From Pseudobdellovibrionaceae bacterium (GTDB taxonomy: Bacteria; Bdellovibrionota; Bdellovibrionia; Bdellovibrionales; Bdellovibrionaceae): a DNA stretch of 64,000 nucleotides. This document shows positions 1-8,090 of the stretch, piece after piece. The stretch covers positions 62,001 through 126,000 of the forward strand of contig JAHBUW010000010.1 of NCBI GenBank assembly GCA_019637875.1, given 5' to 3'. Made by a program: the position numbers and the translations under genes. Positions within the stretch are counted from its first letter, which is position 1. Each line of letters begins with the position of its first letter. The notes beneath the pieces are model-generated. The model was given only the letters and a program-made list of their open reading frames with translations, ran no database searches and had not been told where the DNA came from.

Positions 1-1234
1 CGAACGCGATCTCACCGCGAGAGATCAGGGCGAACTTGCCCTTCACTGCCGCTGTGAAGTCCTCGGGCTTACCCAGACCGCAATCAACCAACTCATTGGT
101 CAAAGGCTGAGTCACTTCGGGCGAACCGGCGAAACCAGCAGAGACAACGTCACGGGATTGAGCGCCCACCGAAACTTGAACTTTCGATTCGCGGCCCGAA
201 CCCACAGGAACCGCCGAGATGACCGCCACGCCAGGAGCGGTGATGTCGAGCTCAGGTCCATATTGCGAGAACGACGCACGAGTCGAAGTCGAATCCACCG
301 CACCCACCGCAATCACGGTCGGGAAAGCTGCGGGATAGCTCACGCGCGGAGTGCCTTCGTTACCCGAAGCCGCGATGACGGTGATACCGGCTGCATCGGC
401 CGCTTCAACCGCACGTTTTTCCGAGAGCGAACCCAAAGGACCGCCGAGCGACATGGTGATGACGTCGACTTTCTCTTCGATCCCCCAGTTGATCCCGCGA
501 GAAACCGCGATGTTCGAGCAGCCTTGTTCTCCGCAAACGCGACCCATCAGGATCTTCGCTTCGGGAGCAACACCGCTGAAGCCGTCCGCGAACAAAACGC
601 CCGCGACCGTACCGGCCACGTGAGTTCCGTGTCCGACGACATCAGTCACGTCCGACGAATCGGCCATGGAGTTGAAGTCTTTTCCTTTTTCGTAGTTCGC
701 CGCCAGTGCGGGATGGTTCACATCCATACCGGTGTCCAGAACCAGAACGCGGGCGCCAGCGCCTTTGCCGTTCACGGCCCAAGCTTCGTGCGACTTCACG
801 AGCGTGATTCCATAAGGAGTCTTCGCGCCTGCGGGCGAAGCCGCGAGGATTTGGTTCATGTCGACGTTCCAGGGCTTCCAGGGTTGGAAACCTTGGATCG
901 GGAGCGGAGCGGGGTGGAAGGTCTCGGGCTCAATCGCCGCGACCAGTCCCGACGCTTGCAGCTCGGCGATCTGTGCATCGTCCATATCGACGACGACCGT
1001 GTTCAGGTGCTTCAAGGAATCTTCGACTTGGGCAGCAGGGCCCAGATCGGCGAAGAAGCTGACATCACCCAATGCCAGGTTTTGCTGCAGCATAAACTGA
1101 GCATGCACCTGATTGAATGCGGCCTTGTTCTTGAAGTTGACCAGGTATTTTGCGGCGTCGGCGTTTTGAGTTGTGCCCAAAACAGTTGCAGACAGCAGCG
1201 CGAGAACGGCAAATCTTCCATTGATTTTGTTCAT
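1..1234 (-). CDS. Secreted subtilisin-like serine protease (S8), 3' end cut by window edge
   Basis: The frame opens at an ATG preceded by GAGGGGGGAACACG and stays open for 411 codons to the window edge. Residues 1-27 form a signal peptide (hydrophobic core, NADA cleavage region). Residues 28-105 look like an I9-type inhibitory propeptide. The S8 domain follows, with catalytic Asp167 (VLVLDTG), His202 (GHGTHVAG) and oxyanion Asn292 (ASGNEGT). From about residue 355 a PA-like insert begins, so the catalytic Ser motif must lie beyond the edge. Known of the family: exported endopeptidases activated by propeptide removal. Inference: extracellular or periplasmic protein degradation. The catalytic Ser cannot be checked here. 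Confidence 0.9.
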   Translation of the reverse strand, partial: MNKINGRFAVLALLSATVLGTTQNADAAKYLVNFKNKAAFNQVHAQFMLQQNLALGDVSFFADLGPAAQVEDSLKHLNTVVVDMDDAQIAELQASGLVAAIEPETFHPAPLPIQGFQPWKPWNVDMNQILAASPAGAKTPYGITLVKSHEAWAVNGKGAGARVLVLDTGMDVNHPALAANYEKGKDFNSMADSSDVTDVVGHGTHVAGTVAGVLFADGFSGVAPEAKILMGRVCGEQGCSNIAVSRGINWGIEEKVDVITMSLGGPLGSLSEKRAVEAADAAGITVIAASGNEGTPRVSYPAAFPTVIAVGAVDSTSTRASFSQYGPELDITAPGVAVISAVPVGSGRESKVQVSVGAQSRDVVSAGFAGSPEVTQPLTNELVDCGLGKPEDFTAAVKGKFALISRGEIAF

Positions 1235-1377
1235 CGTGTTCCCCCCTCAGAGAATCTTGAATCAACGAGTCCAATTGTTGCTGGGTCGAATCATCAACAC
1301 TCGCGAAGTTTCAATTCAAGAAATCTTTTCCAGTTTCCTTCAAATAATATTTATGGAAGGCAAAAGCCCGTCAGAAC

Positions 1378-2256
1378 TCAGGAATTCTGTGAGGTTCTGT
1401 TTTTTTCTGTGAGGGCTATCTTGCTTGAAATGATTTGAGTTTTCACTCGATCTGTCATGGACGTCGGATCGAAGCGCCCGTTTTTAAGGCGCTCGCTTCG
1501 CGGCCCCCTAATGCTCTGCTTCAAACGAATCTTCAGGATCTCTTGAGCCATTTGCAGGCCATCTTTCACCGGGTGGACGCGGCTTTCATCGACATGATGC
1601 CACTCCACCGGATGCTCGATGCACTCCAACCCCAGGCCCAAAGCGTTCAGCACCACCTCGGCATCCCAAGCGAAACGGTTCACGGTCCACAGCTGCAGAA
1701 TCGCCCGCAAATCCTCGCCCGTGGCGAAAAGTTTGAAACCGCACTGCGTATCCTTAAAAGGGACACCGGTCACCAGACGCAGGAGTTGATTGAAAATGCG
1801 GCCCATCTTTTCGCGCCACCACACCTGACGGGTCAGGATCTGGCTTTCGGGATGACGACGGGAACCGAAAATCAAAAAGGCCTGCGGAAAGCGCGCGCGG
1901 GCAGCGGAAAGCCCCCACAACTCTTTCCAAGGCGTGGCCTCATCCGCATCGGCGACAAGCACCGCGTCCGCGAAGCCGTCGAAATAAGTTTCCATTTCGA
2001 ACAGCCCTGGCGAAAAACGGTGGCTGCGCCCTTCCTTTGATTCTCACGGAACTCGACAAGCTCCAACCAGGGAAAGCTTTTCTTCTAAAACCAAACGCGA
2101 AGTCGCGTCTTTCGAGCCATCATTCACGACGATGACCTTCGCGAGCTCCCACGGAAAATCCGGCCGCTGAGCCGCTTCGCGCAGACGCGTGAGCGTCCGC
2201 GGAAGCCGCCGTTCCTCGTTATACGCGGGAATGATGATCGCGAGTCGGAGTTTCAC
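1378..2256 (-). pseudogene. GT2 glycosyltransferase (dolichyl-P-glucose/mannose synthase-like), frame disrupted
   Basis: A GTG start with CCAGGAGAAGC ahead opens a GT2 domain (LAIIIPAYNEERRLP, VIVVNDGSKDAT). An in-frame TGA at 2046-2044 then interrupts it. The rest (VLVADADEATPW, GVPFKDTQCGFKLF, EWHHVDESRV) continues in the same frame from about 2010. Between the two, family-like sequence (FRENQRKGAATVFRQG) appears in another frame. This fits two compensating single-base shifts, near 2075-2047 and near 2020-2005. The intact family transfers a sugar from a nucleotide sugar to a polyprenyl phosphate at the membrane. The start lies inside the 3' end of the upstream ABC transporter gene, so the two were probably co-translated. 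It may be a real pseudogene or a base-call error. Confidence 0.75.
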
Positions 2257-5200
2257 GCTTCTCCTGGGTCGGGGTCTGGATCTGGGCCTCGGACTCCGCA
2301 CGCTTCGTCGGCACCAAACGACGTTTGAGTCGACCATGCGCGAGCTCAAGGATCTGATCACAGTCTTTCACGGTCCCGAGGCGATGGGCAATCACGATCA
2401 TCGTCATCGGTCCGCCGTCCGCGGTGGCGCAGGCCTCGCGGATGACCCCTTGAACCAAGGCATCGGTCCGCACGTCCACGCTGGCCGTCGCCTCATCCAA
2501 AATCAGGATGCGCGCGCGGAGCAGAAGCGCCCGGGCGAGGCAGATCAGCTGCCGCTGCCCTTGACTCAAGTTCGCGCCGTTCTCGACGACCTCGGACGCC
2601 AGTCCCTGCGGAAGTCCGCGCACGAAATCCGCCAGCCGCACTTTTTCCAGGACGCGCCAGATCTCGTCGTCGGTGAATTTACCGAAGCGATCGAGGTTCG
2701 TGCGCAAGGTTCCCAGAAACAGCGTCGGGTCCTGCGGAATGATCGCCAGCGCCCGCCGCAGTTGGCGCAGCGGGATCTTCGCGATGTTCACGCCATCGAT
2801 CCGGATCTCGCCCTCCATCAACTCGATGAAGCGATAAAGCGCCTGGAAAACCGTCGACTTGCCCGAGCCCGTCCGCCCGATGAGCCCCACCCGTTCGCCG
2901 GCCTGGATCTCGAAACTCAAACCGTTCAAGACCACCGGCAGATGCTCGGCGTAGCGCAACTTCACGTCGACGAATTCGACCTTCCCCGCCTGCGGCCACT
3001 CGGCCACGCGGCGAAGGGTCGCCTCGTGCGCGTGCCCTTCAGGAGCGACCGCGATGAAGCTGCGGATGCGCTCGACCGAAGTCATCCGCGCTTCCACCTC
3101 GGCCCAGATCCGGATCCCCCAGTTCAGGACGCCCCAGAACCCCAGCGACGAAACGGTCAAAAGCCCCGCCACGCCCGCGGTCATTTGTCCCTGGCGAACG
3201 GCGAAACAGATCAGCGTCGTCGTCACCATGGCGACCAAAGCGCCCACCACCGGAATGCGCGAACTGAACCAGCGGTTCACCATATAGTGTCCGTAGAACA
3301 TGCGCTGGTTATTCGCGAGCCGCTGCGCGAACTCGCGGAAGAACCAGTCCTCACGTCCCAGCGAACGCAACACCACCAGACCTTGCAGGGTCTCTTTGTA
3401 GTGAGCGTAGCGCGGCGAGCGGCTGACCGAGTCCAAACGTTTCACTTCGCGCGCGCTCGCACGGTAGGCGCTCTGGATTCCGTGGTAGACCGCAAACACC
3501 GGCACCAGGAACACGATCACCAAGGGAAGAACACTCACGATCAGGACCAAATTCACCAGGACCTGAACGAGGCTTTTCACCGAGTTCTCGAACGACCACT
3601 GAAGCTCGATATCCACCGCTTCCAGATCGCGCGAGAACCTTTGCAGAATGCGTCCCACCGGCGTCGCATCGAAAAACCGGATCTGCGCGCGCAAAATCGC
3701 CTTCAACATCCGGTCATGCAGCTCACGCCCGGCCTTCAGTCCGCGTTCGAGCCAATACAGGTCCGACCACAGGACTCCCCCGAGCGTCAGCACGCCCAGC
3801 GCGCCGTACACAAGCACCGCCGTGATCGGCGACGCGAAAAGGCCCCTCAGCCCTTCGAGCACGGAGGGAAGCCCCTCGCCCGACTGCGCGTTCGAAACCC
3901 ACGCGAGCCAAGTCTTTTGCACGAGCGGCATCGCCGTCGCCGCGATCGCCAGTCCCAAAAGCGCCGCCCAGATGAACGGACGGCGCTTCGGGTCCGCGCC
4001 CCCGAGGGTTTGGATGTACTGATAGTACACCGAACCGCCGACGGCGCCCTGCTCACGATCCTCGTCCTCGGTCACGCGCGCCACGGTCCAGCTGCCGTCA
4101 CCGGCCTTCTTCGGAGCTTCCGCTTCTTGCTTCGCGGCCTCTTCCCGGGCCAGGGACTCGGCGTGCGCGGCGGCCTCATGCTCTTTCAAAAACGCGACGA
4201 ACTCGGGGCAAGTCGCGCGCAACTCCCGCGCCGAGCCCAAGCCCTTCACCTCACCCTGCTCCAAGAACAAGATCCGGTCGAAGCGGTCCAAATGCTCCAA
4301 ACGATGGGTCACAGTCACGCGCGTGCGTTCCCGCCAGGCGCCTTCGATCAAACGTTCGACCAGCTGAGTTTCCGTGCGCGGGTCCACCGCCGAAAGCGGA
4401 TCATCCAAGAAAATGATCTCGGGATTTTGCAGCACACTTCGCGCGAGCGAAATCCGCTGCTTCTGTCCGCCCGAAAGGTTGACGCCACGCTCGCCGATCT
4501 CGGTGTCGAGGCCCGAGCGCATGAACTCCAGATCTTCTTCCAAACACGACGCCCACAGCGCCCGCGCCCATTCGTCTTCACGTACGTCCGTGCGCCCGAA
4601 GCTCAGGTTCTCGCGGATCGTGGAGTTGATGATATAGGCTTCCTGAGGGACATATGCTGTTGCGCTTCCCGGCGCAAGTGCGGTCGCCCCCCGGGGCGCA
4701 GAAACCGTCTGTTCACCTCTCTGTTCACTTGCCCGCGCGGCCGCGATGGCGATGTCGCCCTCGAAGTCCACCTCGCCCAGCAGCGCGTTCAAGACCGACG
4801 TCTTCCCCGAGCCCACCGGACCGACGATGGCGAAATTCTCGCCCCGACGGATCTGGAAGTTCACGTCCTTCAGCGCGCGGACGCCCGCGTACTGAAGACC
4901 CAACCCACGCACCTCGATCGCGACCGCGGACTGCGCGTCCAGCGCACGACGTTTTTCCTGACGTTGCGGTTGATCCACGAACGACGAGATCCGGCGCGCG
5001 GCGACCCGCGCGTTGGCGAGCATGGCAATGATGCGCGAGAACATCGCGAAAGGATCTTCCACCAAGCGGAACAAGCTCACGGCGACGAAAACGAGCGCGG
5101 GCTCGAGCTTTCCGCCGAGCAGCACGTGCGTCCCCAGAACCACGAACAAAACGAGCGTGCCCACCCCCACGTAAACGAGGGTCGAACCCATTTCCGCGCG

Positions 5201-6058
5201 CGCCAGTTTCCCGCGCAAACGCAGCTCTTCGTGGCGCAGGGCTTGGACTTCGCGACTGACGGATTTTTCCCAGGTGAAGTATTTCACCACGCGAATGCTG
5301 GACAGGATCTGCGACATCAGTGTCGTGCGCGCGTCGCGCTTTTTCATGAGCTTTTCGTCCAGCTCGCTGAAGAGTTTGCCGGTTCTTTTCGTCATGGGGA
5401 TCAAAAGCGCCAAGACCGCCAGCCCCGCCCACGCGGCCGCGCCCAAATAATGGAACAGCAGCACCACGAAACCGGTCAGCAGCACGATATTGTAGACGAC
5501 ATCGCCGATGACCGAGCCCATATTCGCGACGGAGTCGGAATCCGAACTCATGTGATTCACGATATCGCCGACGGGCAGATTGTCGCGCGCCGATTTACGT
5601 AAGCCCAACGAGTGCCGGAACAGCTTGCGGTTGATCGTATTCGTCAGCACCTGGTAAAGCCCGAGCGTGCGGGCGAAGTAATGCTGCACCAAAAGCCCCG
5701 ACGCCAAACCCGCAAGGCCGATCCCCAGACCGTAAGCGACCGTCAGCTCGAAGTTCGGCATGCCCGCTTCGATCGTGCGGACGAACTCGTAAACCAAGAT
5801 CGGCGAAAGCAGCGAAGCCAGCGCGCAAAGCGTGATTAAAACGTACGCGGGAATCCAGAACGCGCGCGACTCCCGCGCCAGCGTCCACGCCAGCTTCGAC
5901 CACGACGACCAATCCACCCGATCTTCATCGACCGAACGGATGTCGGGCGCGAACGCCGGCGGCAGCTCGAAAAGATCTTGGGCTTCGAGGTTTTTCGTGC
6001 GCCCCAGCTTGATCAGCGGGCTGACGTTCTGGAAAAAAATAAACTTCAAAAATTTCAC
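2219..6058 (-). CDS. Full-length ABCC/MRP-like ABC exporter (TMD-NBD-TMD-NBD)
   Basis: The 1279-residue protein has four domains on one chain: TMD1 (about 65-350), NBD1 (about 385-610), TMD2 (about 690-960) and NBD2 (about 1025-1245). NBD1 has Walker A GPVGSGKT (413-420), signature LSGGQ (528) and Walker B IIFLDD (548-553), with Asp where the catalytic Glu normally sits. NBD2 has GRTGSGKS (1061-1068), LSQGQ (1164), ILILDE (1184-1189) and switch His1225. A degenerate first site with a canonical second site is typical of eukaryotic ABCC proteins. The start is GTG with a weak ribosome site. The gene overlaps the downstream glycosyltransferase start by 38 bases. Inference: ATP-driven export of an amphipathic or conjugated substrate; substrate unknown. 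Confidence 0.93.
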   Translation of the reverse strand: MKFLKFIFFQNVSPLIKLGRTKNLEAQDLFELPPAFAPDIRSVDEDRVDWSSWSKLAWTLARESRAFWIPAYVLITLCALASLLSPILVYEFVRTIEAGMPNFELTVAYGLGIGLAGLASGLLVQHYFARTLGLYQVLTNTINRKLFRHSLGLRKSARDNLPVGDIVNHMSSDSDSVANMGSVIGDVVYNIVLLTGFVVLLFHYLGAAAWAGLAVLALLIPMTKRTGKLFSELDEKLMKKRDARTTLMSQILSSIRVVKYFTWEKSVSREVQALRHEELRLRGKLARAEMGSTLVYVGVGTLVLFVVLGTHVLLGGKLEPALVFVAVSLFRLVEDPFAMFSRIIAMLANARVAARRISSFVDQPQRQEKRRALDAQSAVAIEVRGLGLQYAGVRALKDVNFQIRRGENFAIVGPVGSGKTSVLNALLGEVDFEGDIAIAAARASEQRGEQTVSAPRGATALAPGSATAYVPQEAYIINSTIRENLSFGRTDVREDEWARALWASCLEEDLEFMRSGLDTEIGERGVNLSGGQKQRISLARSVLQNPEIIFLDDPLSAVDPRTETQLVERLIEGAWRERTRVTVTHRLEHLDRFDRILFLEQGEVKGLGSARELRATCPEFVAFLKEHEAAAHAESLAREEAAKQEAEAPKKAGDGSWTVARVTEDEDREQGAVGGSVYYQYIQTLGGADPKRRPFIWAALLGLAIAATAMPLVQKTWLAWVSNAQSGEGLPSVLEGLRGLFASPITAVLVYGALGVLTLGGVLWSDLYWLERGLKAGRELHDRMLKAILRAQIRFFDATPVGRILQRFSRDLEAVDIELQWSFENSVKSLVQVLVNLVLIVSVLPLVIVFLVPVFAVYHGIQSAYRASAREVKRLDSVSRSPRYAHYKETLQGLVVLRSLGREDWFFREFAQRLANNQRMFYGHYMVNRWFSSRIPVVGALVAMVTTTLICFAVRQGQMTAGVAGLLTVSSLGFWGVLNWGIRIWAEVEARMTSVERIRSFIAVAPEGHAHEATLRRVAEWPQAGKVEFVDVKLRYAEHLPVVLNGLSFEIQAGERVGLIGRTGSGKSTVFQALYRFIELMEGEIRIDGVNIAKIPLRQLRRALAIIPQDPTLFLGTLRTNLDRFGKFTDDEIWRVLEKVRLADFVRGLPQGLASEVVENGANLSQGQRQLICLARALLLRARILILDEATASVDVRTDALVQGVIREACATADGGPMTMIVIAHRLGTVKDCDQILELAHGRLKRRLVPTKRAESEAQIQTPTQEKRETPTRDHHSRV

Positions 6059-6526
6059 AATTCACCATCCATCCCGAAACCGGCGCGGACGCAAGCTCGA
6101 GTCAGGACCTTGTGGAAATCGTGAATAAGATGCGGCGCGCAGCAAGCGGCTTTTCGCTCATCACGATGACCATGAAGGTCTTCGTTCAAAAATTCAATTT
6201 TAGAGAGAGAGCTGGGTCGCGGGAAGCGATCAACCTCGGCCGCAGGAACGCGATCAATCTCGCGAGTGGAGCACCAAGGAGGGGTTGGCAGCTGAGCCAT
6301 CAACCATGGACTGGGCAACGAGCGAGGTCGTATTCATTTTGTAAATTCCAATCATGGAAGATCCCCTTTCTATAGAGTATCCGCTGAGGCTAACGAAGAG
6401 ACCTCACGAACGTCAAAGATGTATTTCATGAAGATGCATTTTGCGGATTGCGTTACATCGACTTGAATTGCGCGCGTTCATCGAGTCAATTTGGAAGTCC
6501 ACGTGATCTTACTCCCTGGAGGCTTC
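6059..6526. other. 468-base non-coding stretch between divergent genes
   Basis: It holds the 5' regions of the leftward ABC exporter and the rightward lipoprotein gene. No frame here has a convincing ribosome site, domain or composition. A short rightward stretch near 6445-6480 reads LRYIDLN, faintly like the end of Y1 (REP-type) transposases, but nothing around it supports a gene. The sequence TGGAGGCTTC at its right end is the ribosome site of the lipoprotein. I see no clear terminator or repeat. Confidence 0.5.
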
Positions 6527-7327
6527 ATGCGTTTGCAATCGGCTTTAACTCTTGTCGCGGCGGCGACCCTTACGCTTCTTCTTGCGGGTTGCGCGAGCTA
6601 CTTCAAACGCAAAGAGTGCGAAGCGAAGAACTGGTACCAATACGGGTACGACCTGGCGATGAAAGGTCAACGCATCAACAACGACAATTTCGTCGGAGAG
6701 TGCCGCAAAGCCGAGGCGGAGTTTTCGGAAGCCGATCTGGATCGCGGTTTCAAAGCCGGAATGTCGAACTACTGTAAACCCGAAGTCGTGACCCAAACCG
6801 GCCGCAGCGGTGAACACATCAATCTGGATCTTTGCGATCCCGGTCAGGCCCGCATGCTGCGCGCCCGTCACACCGAAGGCGTGCGTCTGTTCTGCGATCC
6901 CAAAAACGGTTACAACGTCGGCACCACGGGCCGCGTGTACAACAAGATCTGCCCCGCCGAACTGGAAAAGGCCTTCCTTCCCGAATTCAACCGCGGCCGT
7001 AAGAAGTACCTGTCCGCCATGGTCGCCGAGACCCAAGGTAAAGTGGCCGACCTGGATCGCCGCGTGAACGACAAAGACCGCGAGATGCGCAACTTCCAAA
7101 CCCAGCTCGCGCTGATCCCGCCCCCGCAAACCGTCGTGAATCGCACGGTCACCCCCGCCGGCATGGTCGAGAAAAAGGAAACCTCGGACCCTTACGAGCA
7201 ACGCCGCGAGAACGTGCAACAGAACCTGCGCCGCACCGAAAGCGAAGTCCGCGAACTCCAATCGCAGCAGCAAACCCTACGCGACGAGCTCTACAAGTAC
7301 TCGCGCGAACTGCAGACGATCGAGTAA
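6527..7327 (+). CDS. DUF2799-like outer-membrane or periplasmic lipoprotein
   Basis: ATG at 6527 was chosen over an upstream in-frame start because TGGAGGCTTC precedes it directly and the peptide then begins with a lipoprotein signal (hydrophobic run ending LLLAGC, lipidated Cys22). The middle (about 25-165) carries spaced W/Y/G/C residues (CEAKNWYQYGYDLAMKG, GMSNYCKPE, LFCDPKNG, GRVYNKICP) in the pattern of DUF2799 proteins. Residues about 175-265 are highly charged and Gln-rich with heptad-like spacing (DLDRRVNDKDREMRNF, LQSQQQTLRDELYKY), so probably coiled coil. Function unknown; the coiled coil suggests an envelope scaffold. No obvious operon partner. Confidence 0.85.
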   Translation: MRLQSALTLVAAATLTLLLAGCASYFKRKECEAKNWYQYGYDLAMKGQRINNDNFVGECRKAEAEFSEADLDRGFKAGMSNYCKPEVVTQTGRSGEHINLDLCDPGQARMLRARHTEGVRLFCDPKNGYNVGTTGRVYNKICPAELEKAFLPEFNRGRKKYLSAMVAETQGKVADLDRRVNDKDREMRNFQTQLALIPPPQTVVNRTVTPAGMVEKKETSDPYEQRRENVQQNLRRTESEVRELQSQQQTLRDELYKYSRELQTIE

Positions 7328-7346
7328 GTCCCTTTCGGGCGCGTTC

Positions 7347-8045
7347 TCAGGCGACGTCTTTGAAGATTTTCGATAAGTGTTCGAAACCGCCTTGCAGCTC
7401 CATAGGGAGAAGCGAGGCGAAGCCATCCAGAATGACGATGGCGTTTTTGTCGGCGTCACCTTTCGAGATCGAGCGCACGCGCTGGATGATGTGACGGTTG
7501 ACGATGTTGACCTGCGCGTACTTGTCCATCAGCTCGATGAGCTCCAGATCGGGCGCGATGCCCTTATTTTTCACGCGCAAGAATTGCGAAATCAGAAATT
7601 TTCCCAAAACCCGCACAACCGTTTCATCGAAGGTCGAGAACGGCAGATGGTAACGGCTCATGGGCTTGAACAGATTCATGTGCGAGCACTTCGAGCTTCC
7701 CATCACGAGACCGAACAGCGACTGCAGTCCGGTTTGCAGATCGGTTTTTTTACCGTAGAAACGATTTTCGGTGCGCACGAAAACGGTCGTCGCCTTGTGC
7801 GAGAGCTCCGTTTTGAACGCCTCGGCGACGCGCGCGACGCTTTGGGCGACCGGGCAATGGGTCAACTCGCCTTTTTTGTAGGGACAATGGCTACACTGAT
7901 GAAATTCGAGGCGCGTCCAATCCGGTGACTCCATCGTCGGATCGTCGATGAGTGCGCCCGAGTCCGCATCGATACGCACTTTGAAACCCCGGCTCGTGCC
8001 GTCATCAAATTTGAATTGGTAGTCAAAGAGGATATCTGCCATCAT
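7347..8045 (-). CDS. Conserved-looking cytoplasmic protein of unknown function with Cys cluster
   Basis: About 232 residues starting MMADILFDYQF at a double ATG (8045 or 8042). A longer frame runs further upstream but lacks protein-like composition. No signal peptide. An N-terminal acidic, beta-rich part is followed by CSHCPYKKGELTHCP (about residues 55-69), a C-x2-C-x8-C cluster that could bind metal. The remainder is probably helical. It is divergent from the tricorn-like protease with only about 45 bases between starts, so the two must share or overlap promoters. I do not recognise the family with confidence and assign no function. Confidence 0.8.
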   Translation of the reverse strand: MMADILFDYQFKFDDGTSRGFKVRIDADSGALIDDPTMESPDWTRLEFHQCSHCPYKKGELTHCPVAQSVARVAEAFKTELSHKATTVFVRTENRFYGKKTDLQTGLQSLFGLVMGSSKCSHMNLFKPMSRYHLPFSTFDETVVRVLGKFLISQFLRVKNKGIAPDLELIELMDKYAQVNIVNRHIIQRVRSISKGDADKNAIVILDGFASLLPMELQGGFEHLSKIFKDVA

Positions 8046-8090
8046 AGCTTGTTTCGGTTTTCCCTCGATTTTGCCTGAGGTATTCCAGTG

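Noticed and set aside
158-1438. 426-codon open frame on the plus strand
   Set aside because: Antisense to the edge-truncated subtilisin; no domain and no ribosome site.
2040-2050. In-frame TGA in the glycosyltransferase as a selenocysteine codon
   Set aside because: The residues around it do not match the family in that frame; the family sequence is in another frame, so frameshifts explain it better.
2189-5602. 1137-codon open frame on the plus strand
   Set aside because: It lies antisense to the ABCC exporter, whose motifs are unmistakable; GC-rich codon use opens long antisense frames.
6430-6490. LRYIDLN motif suggesting a Y1/REP transposase remnant
   Set aside because: Only about 20 residues between stops, no HUH or Tyr motif nearby and no flanking repeats.
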